From Oscillospiraceae bacterium (GTDB lineage Bacteria > Bacillota > Clostridia > Oscillospirales > Oscillospiraceae), in NCBI GenBank assembly GCA_017436955.1, contig JAFSCD010000016.1, positions 1 through 64,000 of the forward strand: DNA of 64,000 nucleotides, written 5' to 3'. The notes under the pieces were generated by a model, which was given only the letters and a program-made list of their open reading frames with translations, ran no database searches and was not told where the DNA came from. A program made the translations under genes and the position numbers. Below, piece by piece: positions 35,784 to 44,829 of the stretch. The stretch's first letter is position 1. The number at the start of each line of letters is the position of its first letter.

Positions 35784-36657
35784 AATGAAAAACATAACCA
35801 AGACCTTCGGCACCTTCAAGGCGCTGGATGATCTGAATATGACCGTGCCCAAGGGTGCGGTGTACGGTTTGGTAGGACCCAACGGTGCCGGCAAATCCAC
35901 CGCCATCCGGGTGCTGACCGGCATTTACCGCCCCGACAGCGGCGAGATCGCTATGGAGGGACAGCCCATTTACGAAAATCCGGAGCAAAAAGCCCGGATC
36001 GGTCTTGTGCCTGACGAGATCTTCTACTTCCCCTCTGCCACGCTGGAGGAGATGCGCAAATTTTACGCCGGCATTTACCCAAATTTCGACAATGATCTGT
36101 TTGAGCGGCTTTACGAAGTGTTCAAGCTGCCCAGAAAGAGCCCTATCCGCCGGTTTTCCAAGGGTATGCAGAAGCAGGCGGCTTTCCACCTGACGCTGTG
36201 TACCCGTGCGGATGTACTGGTGCTGGATGAGCCGGTGGACGGTTTGGATCCGGTGATGCGCCGGCAGGTCTGGAATCTGATCCTGGCGGACGTTGCCCAG
36301 CGGCAGACCACGGTGCTGATCTCCTCCCACAACCTGCGTGAGCTGGAGGATATCTGCGACTATGTGGGCATTATGGATCACGGAAAAATGCTGCTGGAGC
36401 GCTCTCTTGCGGATATGCAGGGCGCGATCCACAAGCTGCAGCTGGTGGGCGAAGCGCCCCGGGAGCTGGATGTTCTCCACGAAAGCCAGTCCGGTCGGCT
36501 GCGGACGCTGATCGTCCGGGGCAGCGCGGAGGAGATCGAGAAGAGAATGTGGGAGACGCAGTGTCCCTATTTTGACGTTTTGCCGCTTTCCTTGGAGGAG
36601 ATATTCATCTATGAGCTGGGAGGTGTAGACTATGAAGTTAAAAGCATTATCCTGTAA
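35776..36657 (+). CDS. ABC transporter ATP-binding protein
   Basis: A 293-residue ATPase. Walker A is GPNGAGKST, the signature is degenerate (RRFSKGMQKQAAF in place of LSGGQ-type), Walker B is VLVLDEPVDGLDP, and the switch histidine lies in ISSHNLREL. Such KGMQ signatures are common in YtrB/BcrA-like exporters that protect against cell-wall antibiotics or maintain the envelope. AAGGAGG precedes ATG 35776. It overlaps the permease gene by 26 bases. The substrate is unknown. Confidence 0.93.
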   Translation: MLEMKNITKTFGTFKALDDLNMTVPKGAVYGLVGPNGAGKSTAIRVLTGIYRPDSGEIAMEGQPIYENPEQKARIGLVPDEIFYFPSATLEEMRKFYAGIYPNFDNDLFERLYEVFKLPRKSPIRRFSKGMQKQAAFHLTLCTRADVLVLDEPVDGLDPVMRRQVWNLILADVAQRQTTVLISSHNLRELEDICDYVGIMDHGKMLLERSLADMQGAIHKLQLVGEAPRELDVLHESQSGRLRTLIVRGSAEEIEKRMWETQCPYFDVLPLSLEEIFIYELGGVDYEVKSIIL

Positions 36658-38380
36658 CAAGACCCTGCTGCGCAAGGATATTTTCCGGTTTGCACCGCTG
36701 TGGGGCATTTATCTGATCGGCGGACTTCTGGTGATGCTGTCCTCCCTGACAAACGTTGCCGATCAGGATGCCTACTGGCTCAGCGCGACCTTGGGACCCT
36801 TTGCCATTATCAATATGATCTATGCGGTGCTGGTGGCACAGATGCTGTTTGGCGATCTGTATAAGAGCCGGCTGTGCAACGCGCTGCACGCCCTGCCTAT
36901 GCGCCGGGAGACCTGGTTTTGCACCCACGTGGTTGCGGGACTTGCCTACAGCCTTGTGCCCCATCTGATCGGCGCGGTATTCTTTATGACCACCCTGGGA
37001 CAGTATGGCTGGGTGGCGCTGACCTGGGTGGCTGTAATGCTGATGGAGTATCTGTTCTTCTTCGGCGTGGCAGTATTTTGCGTATTTTGCACCGGTAACC
37101 GGTTTGCCCAGGTGGCTGTGTATGCCATCGTGAATTTCTTTGCTATGATCGTCTACTGGTTTGTCACCGTGATCTATCAGCCTATGCTGTACGGCGTGCA
37201 GATCAATGAGGATGTCTTTAAGCTGTTTTGCCCTGTTGCCCAAATGGTCAGCTCGCAGTTGCTGAAATTTGAATGGGTCGTTCCTACCAGCGCATTGAGC
37301 CACATCCATGCCGAAGGTCAGTGGACATATATGGGTCCCGGCGAGGGCTGGGGCTATCTGGGCATTTGCGCCGGTATCGGTGTGGCGCTGCTGGCGGCGG
37401 CGCTGCTGCTGTACCGCAGACGCCGGCTGGAATGTGCCGGTGAATTTGTGGCGATCCAGCGGCTGAAGCCGGTGCTGGGAGTGGTGTTCGCGCTGTGCGT
37501 CGGTGCGGTGGTGGCAGCCTTTGGTCAGGAAATGATGGGGTCCGACGGTTATCTGGTGTTTTTGATCATCGGTTTGGCGGTGGGCTGGTTTGCCGGGCAG
37601 ATGCTGCTGCAGCGTACCGTCCGGGTGTTTACCGGCAAGACTTTTGCCCATCTGGTGGCTTTGGGTCTGATCCTGGCAATGACCGTAGGTCTGACCGCCT
37701 GGGATCCCATCGGCATTACCCGCTACGTTCCCCCGACGGAAGCCGTTCAATCGGTGGAAATTGACAGAGGTTTATTTTACAGCTATAACGAGCCGGATAT
37801 GAAGATAACGGATGATGAAGGCATCGAGCTGGTTCGCAGCATTCATCAGCAGGCGCTGCAGGAGCGGTGGAACGGCAGCGGAAATTACAGCACCTACAGC
37901 ATCCGCTATACGCTGGAAAGCGGACAGCAAGTGATCCGGTCCTACAAGATCCTCTCAGGCAGCAAGGCTGCGGAATTGATCCAGACCCTTTACAGCAGAC
38001 CGGTATTTCTGCTGGGCGAAACGGACTGGGCAACGTGGTATCAGTCTATTCGGAACATACAGTTCTGCGGATATACTGTGGAGCAGCTTGTGATCAATTA
38101 CAACGAACTGATGAAAGAGGAGCTGAAAGTGCCGCTTTCGTCATACACGGTGAAGAATGAACTGCTCAGGGCCATCTGGGACGATGCCCACGCAGGAAAT
38201 CTGAATGAGATATACGATAAAGACTACGAAGAGCTATCCTTTTACTATGTGAGCTTTGACCGCAACCTGGAAAACGGACGCGCGCAGTGGAAAGAATTCT
38301 ATGTATACAAAAGGGCAGAAAACTGCCAAAAATGGATCGAAAAGTACCAACAAGTTCTGATGGTCAACGGGATCATCTGA
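36632..38380 (+). CDS. ABC-2-type transporter permease with large C-terminal soluble part
   Basis: A 582-residue membrane protein. About eleven hydrophobic segments fall in residues 20-375 (for example GIYLIGGLLVMLSSL, GFVYSA-free stretches such as VAVMLMEYLFFFGVAVFCVF, and LVALGLILAMTVGLTA), followed by about 200 soluble residues presumably outside the membrane. It is the partner of the preceding ATPase; GGAGGTG lies before the ATG inside that gene. The combination GntR-ATPase-permease matches the ytr-type operons induced by wall-targeting stress in Firmicutes; induction here is inferred. Confidence 0.87.
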   Translation: MKLKALSCNKTLLRKDIFRFAPLWGIYLIGGLLVMLSSLTNVADQDAYWLSATLGPFAIINMIYAVLVAQMLFGDLYKSRLCNALHALPMRRETWFCTHVVAGLAYSLVPHLIGAVFFMTTLGQYGWVALTWVAVMLMEYLFFFGVAVFCVFCTGNRFAQVAVYAIVNFFAMIVYWFVTVIYQPMLYGVQINEDVFKLFCPVAQMVSSQLLKFEWVVPTSALSHIHAEGQWTYMGPGEGWGYLGICAGIGVALLAAALLLYRRRRLECAGEFVAIQRLKPVLGVVFALCVGAVVAAFGQEMMGSDGYLVFLIIGLAVGWFAGQMLLQRTVRVFTGKTFAHLVALGLILAMTVGLTAWDPIGITRYVPPTEAVQSVEIDRGLFYSYNEPDMKITDDEGIELVRSIHQQALQERWNGSGNYSTYSIRYTLESGQQVIRSYKILSGSKAAELIQTLYSRPVFLLGETDWATWYQSIRNIQFCGYTVEQLVINYNELMKEELKVPLSSYTVKNELLRAIWDDAHAGNLNEIYDKDYEELSFYYVSFDRNLENGRAQWKEFYVYKRAENCQKWIEKYQQVLMVNGII

Positions 38381-38385
38381 AAACA

Positions 38386-38415
38386 GGGGCGTGGCTGACA
38401 GCCACGCCCCGTTGT
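38386..38415 (+). terminator. Terminator of the GntR/ABC operon
   Basis: GGGGCGTGGCTG pairs with CAGCCACGCCCC directly after the permease stop; the T-run is weak (GTTGTTATT). Confidence 0.7.
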
Positions 38416-38454
38416 TATTGCCCGTCCGCATACCCTCTCCTGGGGAGAAGGGAT

Positions 38455-38485
38455 AAAAAAGCCACCTCGGGTGAGGTGGCTTTTT
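38455..38485 (-). terminator. Terminator of the heterodimeric ABC exporter operon
   Basis: AAAAAAGCCACCTC pairs with GAGGTGGCTTTTT. It is bidirectional, 17 bases past the minus-strand stop. Confidence 0.9.
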
Positions 38486-38501
38486 ATAGTATGCCAATAA
38501 A

Positions 38502-40400
38502 TTACTCCAGCTCAAAAGCGCCGGTGTAGAGCTGATAATAGGTACCCTTCTGGGCGATCAGCTCCTCGTGGGGACCGCGCTCGATAATACGTCCGTTCTC
38601 CAGCACCATAATGCAATCGGAATTCATAACCGTGGACAGCCGGTGGGCGATGACGAAGGTGGTCCTGCCCTTCATCAGCGCATCCATGCCCTTCTGCACC
38701 AACGCCTCGGTACGGGTGTCGATGGAGGAGGTCGCCTCATCCAAAATCATAACGGGAGGATCCGCAACCGCCGCCCGGGCGATGGCGATGAGTTGCCGCT
38801 GACCCTGGGACAGGTTGGCGCCGTTGCCGGTGAGCATGGTCTGATAACCCTCCGGCAGCCGGGTGATGAAATCGTGGGCATTTGCCAGTTTGGCAGCTAC
38901 GATGCACTCCTCATCGGTGGCTGTCAGGTTGCCGTAGCGGATATTGTCCATCACCGTGCCGGTAAACAGGTTGGTATCCTGCAGCACGATGCCCAGCGAC
39001 CGCCGCAGATCCGATTTGCGGATCTTGTTGATATTGATGCCGTCATAGCGGATCTTGCCGTCGGCAATATCGTAGAAGCGGTTGATCAGGTTGGTAATGG
39101 TGGTCTTGCCGGCGCCGGTGGCACCTACGAAGGCGATCTTTTGACCCGGCGTGGCGTACAGCGAGATGCCGTGCAGCACCGTTTTTTCCGGTACATAGCC
39201 AAAGTCCACATCAAACATGGTGATATCGCCCTTCAGCTCGGTGTAGGTCACGGTGCCGTCCGCCTGATGGGGGTGCTTCCACGCCCATTTGCCGGTGCGC
39301 TTTTCGGATTCGGTGATGTTGCCGTTCTCGTCAATATTGGCGTAGACCAGGGTCACATAGCCGTCATCGGTTTCCGGCTCGGCATCCATCATCTCAAAGA
39401 TGCGCTCCGCGCCGGCCAGCGCCATAACGATGGCGTTGATCTGATTGCTGATATGACCGATGGGCATATTGAAGCTGCGGCTTAAGGTCAGGAAGCTGAC
39501 CAGACCGCCCAGGGTCATCAGCGTTTCGCCGGACAGCACTGCCATCAAGCCGCCGATCACCGCCAGAATGGTGTACTGCAGATAGCCCAGATTGTTGTTC
39601 ACCGGACCCATCATATTGGTGAACGCGCCGGCCTTGAAGGCGTTGGTGCGCAGGCGCTCGTTGATCCGGTCAAATTCGTTGCGGCAGGTCTCTTCCCGGC
39701 AGAACACCTTGACGACACGCTGACCGCTAATCATTTCCTCCACGTAGCCGTTGGCTTCGCCAAGGCTGCGCTGCTGCCCGATAAAAAATTTTGCGGATTT
39801 TCCGGCAACGGTCTTGGTAACCATCAGGATACCGAAGGCGGTCAGCAGCACCACCGCCGTCAAAATGGGCGAGGTGGTGATCATAGCGATAAATACGGCG
39901 ATCAGTGTTGCCACAGAGGAAATGCATTGGGGGATCGCCTGGGTGATGAGCTGTCGAAGGGTGTCGATATCGCCGGTGTAGCGGCTCATCAGGTCGCCGG
40001 CGGTGTGGGTGTCGAAATAGCGGATGGGCAGGGTCTGCATGTGCGAGAACAGCTTATCGCGCACCTCTTTTTGCGTGCCCTGACCGATCTTTGCCATCAG
40101 GAAGCTGCTGAGGAAATTGCTGACGATGCCGATGAGGTAGATCACCGCCATCACGATCAAAAATGTGATCAGCGGCAGGAAATCGGGGTCCGTCTGCCCT
40201 ACCAGCGGCGCAATATAATCGTCAATAACATACTGGATGGACTTGGAGCTTGCCGCCTGGGCAACCGCTGCCAGAAGCAGGCAGACCATAGAGATAATCA
40301 GTTGCACCTTGTAGGGCTTCATATAGCTGAAAAGCCGCAGAAGGGTCTTTTTGGGATCTTTGGCCTTGCGACCGTCACCCCGCATTTTGATAGGAGGCAT
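38502..40400 (-). CDS. ABC exporter half-transporter (catalytic Walker B subunit)
   Basis: A 632-residue type IV ABC exporter half: six membrane helices in about 30-330, nucleotide domain with Walker A FVGATGAGKTT, Walker B MILDEATSSID (catalytic Glu present) and the changed signature LSQGQ. The transmembrane/ATPase linker holds a distinctive insert (about residues 345-390, DDGYVTLVYANIDENGN). It pairs with the next gene; the altered signature here would face the altered site of the partner. Likely a drug or lipid exporter. Start ATG overlaps the partner's stop (TAATG). Confidence 0.94.
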   Translation of the reverse strand: MPPIKMRGDGRKAKDPKKTLLRLFSYMKPYKVQLIISMVCLLLAAVAQAASSKSIQYVIDDYIAPLVGQTDPDFLPLITFLIVMAVIYLIGIVSNFLSSFLMAKIGQGTQKEVRDKLFSHMQTLPIRYFDTHTAGDLMSRYTGDIDTLRQLITQAIPQCISSVATLIAVFIAMITTSPILTAVVLLTAFGILMVTKTVAGKSAKFFIGQQRSLGEANGYVEEMISGQRVVKVFCREETCRNEFDRINERLRTNAFKAGAFTNMMGPVNNNLGYLQYTILAVIGGLMAVLSGETLMTLGGLVSFLTLSRSFNMPIGHISNQINAIVMALAGAERIFEMMDAEPETDDGYVTLVYANIDENGNITESEKRTGKWAWKHPHQADGTVTYTELKGDITMFDVDFGYVPEKTVLHGISLYATPGQKIAFVGATGAGKTTITNLINRFYDIADGKIRYDGININKIRKSDLRRSLGIVLQDTNLFTGTVMDNIRYGNLTATDEECIVAAKLANAHDFITRLPEGYQTMLTGNGANLSQGQRQLIAIARAAVADPPVMILDEATSSIDTRTEALVQKGMDALMKGRTTFVIAHRLSTVMNSDCIMVLENGRIIERGPHEELIAQKGTYYQLYTGAFELE

Positions 40401-42127
40401 TACTCCTCGCCTCCTTTCACCTGGGATTCGTAGACCTCGCGGTAAATGTCCGAGGTCTTGAGCAGCGTTTCGTGATCGCCCTGTGCCACGACGCTGCCGC
40501 CGTCCAGCACCAGGATCAGGTCAGCCTCCTGCACGGAAGCCACACGCTGGGCAATGATCAGCTTGGTGGTATCGGGGATCTCCTCCCGGAACGCCTGGCG
40601 GATCATCGCATCCGTCCGGGTATCAACGGCAGAGGTGGAATCGTCCAGGATCAGGATCTTCGGCTTTTTCAGCAGCGCCCGGGCGATGCAAAGCCGCTGC
40701 TTCTGACCGCCGGAAACGTTGGTACCACCCTGCTCGATATGGGTGTCATAGCCGTCGGGGAAAGCGGTGATAAAATCGTGGGCGCAGGCAAGCCGGCAGG
40801 CGTGCTCCATTTCTTCGTCGGTGGCGTCGGGGTTGCCCCAGCGCAGATTGTCCTTGATAGAGCCGGAGAACAGTGTGTTTTTCTGCAGCACCATGGAAAC
40901 GGCGTTTCGTAAGGTCTGGATGTCATATTCCCGGACATCCACGCCGCCTACCGTCAGGCTGCCGTCGGTCACATCGTAAAGCCGGGGGATCAGCTGCACC
41001 AAAGTGGATTTGCTGGAGCCGGTGCCGCCGATAATGCCTACGGTCTGACCGGAGGCGATGCGGACATTTACGCTGTCCAGCGCATTTTTGCCGGCGGTCT
41101 CGGAATAGCGGAAGCAAACATTTTGAAACTCAATAGACCCGTCTTTTACCTCATATACGGGATTTTCCGGATTTTTCAGCGCAGGTTCTTCCGTCAGCAG
41201 CTCATAGGCTCTGCGCATGGGCGCGCGGCTCATGGTGTACATTACGAATACCATACTCATCATCATCAGACCGCTCAGGATCTGACCGGTGTAGGTAAAC
41301 AGCGCCGTCAGGTCAGCCACGTCCAGCTCGCTGCCCACCACCATCCGGGCGCCGAAATAGGAGATGAGGATCATGCAGGTATACACCGAAAGCTGCATCA
41401 TGGGGCTGTTGAAGGACAAGATCCGCTCCGCCTTGACGAAATCTCTGTAAACGGCGTCGGAGGTCTCCTGGAATTTTTCGATCTCCTTGTCCTTGCGGAC
41501 GAAGGATTTGACAACACGGATGCCGTGGATATTTTCCTGCACCACGTTGTTCAGCCGGTCATAGGTCTTGAAAACACGCTCGAAAATGGGATGTACAACG
41601 CCGATCAGGCTGAACAGACCGAATGCCAGCAGCGGCAGGGTCACACAGTAGATAATGCTCATTCTGGGGCTGATGCGGAAGGCCATTACCAGCGCCATCA
41701 CCAGCATCACCGGCGTGCGGAAGATCATCCGTATGGACATCTGGAAGGTCATCTGCAGCGTGGCTACGTCGGAGGTCAACCGGGTCACGATGGACGAGGA
41801 AGAAAATTTGTCGATATTGCCAAAGTCAAAGGTCTGTACCTTATGGAACATATCGTGCCGCAGATTCCGGGCGAAGCCGGTGCTGGCGTAGGAGGCGAAA
41901 AACGCGGATGCCACACCGAAGCAAAGGCTGCACATCGCAAACAGCGCCAGCTTTCCGCCGTAGCGCCAGACCTCGGTCATAACGCCCGGCTCAATGCCGA
42001 AGCGGATCATATCCGCGATCACCAGCGGGATCAGGATCTCCATGGTAACCTCGCCCACCATACAGATGGGGCTTAAAAGCGCAGCCCATTTATACTCCCG
42101 AATGGATTGGGCAAGTTTTTTGATCAT
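40400..42127 (-). CDS. ABC exporter half-transporter (degenerate-site subunit)
   Basis: A 575-residue partner half-transporter: six membrane helices, Walker A IIGGTGSSKST (Ser in place of the usual Gly), intact signature VSGGQKQ, and Walker B LILDDSTSAVD in which the catalytic Glu is Asp. This is the pattern of asymmetric heterodimers such as TM287/288, BmrCD and LmrCD, where one ATP site hydrolyses and the other holds ATP. It is the first gene of a two-gene operon, translationally coupled to the second. Confidence 0.94.
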   Translation of the reverse strand: MIKKLAQSIREYKWAALLSPICMVGEVTMEILIPLVIADMIRFGIEPGVMTEVWRYGGKLALFAMCSLCFGVASAFFASYASTGFARNLRHDMFHKVQTFDFGNIDKFSSSSIVTRLTSDVATLQMTFQMSIRMIFRTPVMLVMALVMAFRISPRMSIIYCVTLPLLAFGLFSLIGVVHPIFERVFKTYDRLNNVVQENIHGIRVVKSFVRKDKEIEKFQETSDAVYRDFVKAERILSFNSPMMQLSVYTCMILISYFGARMVVGSELDVADLTALFTYTGQILSGLMMMSMVFVMYTMSRAPMRRAYELLTEEPALKNPENPVYEVKDGSIEFQNVCFRYSETAGKNALDSVNVRIASGQTVGIIGGTGSSKSTLVQLIPRLYDVTDGSLTVGGVDVREYDIQTLRNAVSMVLQKNTLFSGSIKDNLRWGNPDATDEEMEHACRLACAHDFITAFPDGYDTHIEQGGTNVSGGQKQRLCIARALLKKPKILILDDSTSAVDTRTDAMIRQAFREEIPDTTKLIIAQRVASVQEADLILVLDGGSVVAQGDHETLLKTSDIYREVYESQVKGGEE

Positions 42128-42221
42128 AGGGTCAACTCCTTGCTGGAAAAATGCAAATACAGGTTAATTCTACCACCATAAATGCCAAAACGCAAGGTCT
42201 GCATAAAAAGTTTACAATTCC

Positions 42222-42376
42222 AAAGGCTTCCCCTGGGGGAAGCTGGCGAAAATCATTGATTTTTGCCTGATGAGGGGAATAATAGAACGGAAAGTTTTGC
42301 CACGGCTAACGCCGTGGGGATAACCCTCATCCGTCACGGCTGGCGCCGTGCCACCTTCTCCCCAGGAGAAGGCTTT
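42222..42376. repeat. Multi-hairpin repeat, family B copy 2 (with extra hairpin)
   Basis: Outer arms AAAGGCTTCCCCTGGGGGAA and TTCTCCCCAGGAGAAGGC. The third stem loop is longer than in other copies and carries its own hairpin (CCACGGCTAACGCCGTGG). Confidence 0.8.
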
Positions 42377-42411
42377 ACGGGCGATTCGTGAATCGCCCCT
42401 ACGGAAGCGCC

Positions 42412-42490
42412 TTTCCTCCTCCTTTGGGGGAGGTGGCCTCGCGCCAGCGAGGTCGGAGGGAGTGTCGTTAATATTACAGGACACTCTCCC
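42412..42490. repeat. Partial hairpin repeat related to family C
   Basis: CCTCCTCCTTTGGGGGAGG, then CTCGCGCCAGCGAG, then GGAGGGAGTGTC...GACACTCTCC. It resembles the right half of family C in reverse orientation; the other half is missing. Confidence 0.6.
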
Positions 42491-42496
42491 GTTTCC

Positions 42497-42537
42497 GGGG
42501 GATTGCCCCGCCAGTGTGCGCACCGGCTCGCAACGAC
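42497..42537 (+). repeat. 40-bp dispersed repeat, copy 6
   Basis: GGGGATTGCCCCGCCAGTGT to GGCTCGCAACGAC. It has a few changes from the copy at 18116-18155. Confidence 0.8.
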
Positions 42538-42562
42538 AGGTGTGATGGCTGCATCTGCGAAA

Positions 42563-42595
42563 AAACAGCGCTCTGCAAAAAGCAGAACGCTGTTT
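42563..42595 (-). terminator. Terminator of metG
   Basis: AAACAGCGCTCTGC pairs (one mismatch) with GCAGAACGCTGTTT, and T's follow on the minus strand. Confidence 0.88.
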
Positions 42596-42605
42596 CTTTA
42601 TTCTC

Positions 42606-44564
42606 TTAACACAGCTTTGCGCCGGCAGGGATGGAATCGCTGATCATGATCAGATTCAGCTTCTCCTCACCCTTCTCGGTGTGGACAGCGCTCAGCAGCA
42701 TACCGCAGGACTCCCGACCCATCATCTTTCTGGGCGGCAGATTGGTGATGGCGACCAATGTCTTGCCGATCAGCTCCTCCGGCTTATAATACTTGGCGAT
42801 ACCGGAGAGGATCTGCCGGTCGGTGCCGGTGCCGTCATCCAGCGTGAAGCACAGCAGCTTGTCGCTCTTCTTTACCGGCTGGCAGTCCTTGACCTTCACA
42901 GCCCGGAAATCGGACTTGCAGAAGGTGTCGAAATCCACGGTCTGCTGGGCATAAGGCTCAATTTCCAGCGCAGGCAGCGCGGCCTTTGCCTTGGCTTCGT
43001 TGAAGGCGTTGATCTCCTCCATCTTCTTCACGGGATCCAACCGGGCAAAGAGGATCTCGCCTGCGCCCACCTTGCTGCCAACGGGCAAAGCGCCAAAGGT
43101 ATTCAGGCTCTCCAGACCGCCGTTTTCGATGCCCAGCTGGGCAAGGATCCGTGCGGAGGTGTCCGGCAGGAAAGGCTCCAGCGCGATGGCTGCGAAGCGG
43201 ATGGACTCCAGCAGATTATAGAGAACTGTGCCCAGACGGCCGTGGTTTGCTTCGTCCTTCGCCAGCGCCCAGGGCGCGGTCTCGTCGATATACTTGTTTG
43301 CGCGGCGCAGCAGCACGAAGATCTCGTCAATGGCGTCGGCGACCTTCAGCTCGTCCATTCTGGCGGCCACCTTGCCGGGCATTGCCAGGGCAACAGCCTT
43401 CAGATCCTCATCCAAAGCATCGGTAAATTCAGCAGACTTGATCTCACCGCCGAAATACTTGTTGCTCATAGCGATGGTGCGGTTCACCAGGTTGCCCAGA
43501 ATGTTGGCAAGCTCGCTGTTAACACGCTCGATGATCAGCTCGTAGGTCATAATGCCGTCGGCGGCGAAGGGGATCTCGTGCAGCACGAAATAACGCACCG
43601 CATCCACGCCAAACAGCTCCACCAGATCGTCAGCGTAGATCACGTTGCCCAGACTCTTGGACATCTTGTCACCCTTGACCAGCAGCCAGGGATGACCGAA
43701 CACCTGCTTGGGCAGCTCCTCACCCATGCTCATCAGGAAAATGGGCCAGTAAATGGTGTGGAAACGGACGATATCCTTGCCGATCAGATGCAGATCCGCA
43801 GGCCAGAACTTTTGGTAATGCTCGTCGTGGTTGCCGTCGGGATCATAGCCGCAGAAGGTAATGTAGTTGCTTAATGCATCCAGCCACACGTAGCTGACGT
43901 GACCGGGGGCAAAGTCCAGCGGCACGCCCCAGGTGAAGCTGGAACGGCTGACGCACAGATCCTGCAGACCGGGCTTCAGGAAATTGTTGATCATCTCGTT
44001 CTTCCGGCTTTCGGGCTGGATGAAATCGGGATGGGTCTCAATGTGCTGCATCAGCCGGTCGGCATACTTGCTCATCTTGAAGAAATAGGCTTCTTCTTCC
44101 GCGTCCACGCACTCTCTGCCGCAGTCGGGGCATTTGCCGTCCACCAGCTGGCTCTCTGTCCAGAAGGATTCGCAGGGGGTGCAGTACTTGCCGCTGTACT
44201 TGCCCTTGTAGATGTCGCCCTTTTCGTACATACGGCGGAAGATCTTCTGCACCTTGGACTTGTGTTCCGGGTCGGTGGTGCGGACAAAGCGGTCATACGT
44301 GGTGTTCATCAGATCCCAGATGCCTTTGATCTGACCGGCAACATTGTCCACATATTCCTGGGGACTGATGCCGGCGGCCTCTGCCTTCTGCTGGATCTTC
44401 AGACCGTGCTCATCGGTGCCGGTCTGGAAATACACGTCGTAGCCCTGCTGGCGCTTGTGCCGGGCGATGGCATCGGCCAGCACGATCTCATAGGTGTTGC
44501 CAATGTGGGGCTTCGCAGAGGTATAGGCAATGGCAGTGGAAATATAGTAAGGTTTCTTGCTCAT
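42606..44564 (-). CDS. metG: Methionyl-tRNA synthetase with C-terminal tRNA-binding domain
   Basis: A 652-residue class I synthetase. The HIGH-type motif is AKPHIGNTYE, the zinc knuckle CTPCESF...CPDCGREC, KMSKS is exact (KGDKMSKSLGN), and the C-terminal EMAP/Trbp domain (FDTFCKSDFRAVKVKDCQPV...ITNLPPRKMMGRESCGMLL) aids tRNA binding and dimerisation. It has a strong minus-strand promoter 35-60 bases upstream. It is a single-gene unit. Confidence 0.97.
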   Translation of the reverse strand: MSKKPYYISTAIAYTSAKPHIGNTYEIVLADAIARHKRQQGYDVYFQTGTDEHGLKIQQKAEAAGISPQEYVDNVAGQIKGIWDLMNTTYDRFVRTTDPEHKSKVQKIFRRMYEKGDIYKGKYSGKYCTPCESFWTESQLVDGKCPDCGRECVDAEEEAYFFKMSKYADRLMQHIETHPDFIQPESRKNEMINNFLKPGLQDLCVSRSSFTWGVPLDFAPGHVSYVWLDALSNYITFCGYDPDGNHDEHYQKFWPADLHLIGKDIVRFHTIYWPIFLMSMGEELPKQVFGHPWLLVKGDKMSKSLGNVIYADDLVELFGVDAVRYFVLHEIPFAADGIMTYELIIERVNSELANILGNLVNRTIAMSNKYFGGEIKSAEFTDALDEDLKAVALAMPGKVAARMDELKVADAIDEIFVLLRRANKYIDETAPWALAKDEANHGRLGTVLYNLLESIRFAAIALEPFLPDTSARILAQLGIENGGLESLNTFGALPVGSKVGAGEILFARLDPVKKMEEINAFNEAKAKAALPALEIEPYAQQTVDFDTFCKSDFRAVKVKDCQPVKKSDKLLCFTLDDGTGTDRQILSGIAKYYKPEELIGKTLVAITNLPPRKMMGRESCGMLLSAVHTEKGEEKLNLIMISDSIPAGAKLC

Positions 44565-44597
44565 AATTTGCCTCCTGACAGGTATACTTTACCAAAT

Positions 44598-44627
44598 ATT
44601 ATACCCGCAGTTTGGAAGATTTGTCAA
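44598..44627 (-). promoter_or_regulatory. Sigma-A promoter of metG
   Basis: Minus strand: -35 TTGACA (44622-44627), 18-bp spacer, -10 TATAAT (44598-44603). Both hexamers are perfect. Confidence 0.85.
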
Positions 44628-44664
44628 CTGTATTTGTAACTGCAAACGCAAAGGAAAGCAAAAC

Positions 44665-44786
44665 AAAGGCTTCCCCTGGGGGAAGCTGGCAAAAATCTTT
44701 GATTTTTGACTGATGAGGGTGTTCCTTATTAATGCTTACCCTCATCCGGCTCGGCTTCGCCGATCCACCTTCCCCCAGGGGAAGGC
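44665..44786. repeat. Multi-hairpin repeat, family B copy 3
   Basis: Outer arms AAAGGCTTCCCCTGGGGGAA and TTCCCCCAGGGGAAGGC. Inner stems AAAATC...GATTTT, GATGAGGGT...ACCCTCATC and GGCTCGGCTTCGCC-type. Confidence 0.85.
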
Positions 44787-44791
44787 ATAAT

Positions 44792-44818
44792 AAAACCCCG
44801 CCAAACTGGCGGGGTTTT
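44792..44818 (-). terminator. Terminator of lpd
   Basis: AAAACCCCGCCA pairs with TGGCGGGGTTTT directly past the lpd stop. Confidence 0.9.
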
Positions 44819-44829
44819 GTTAATTTGAA

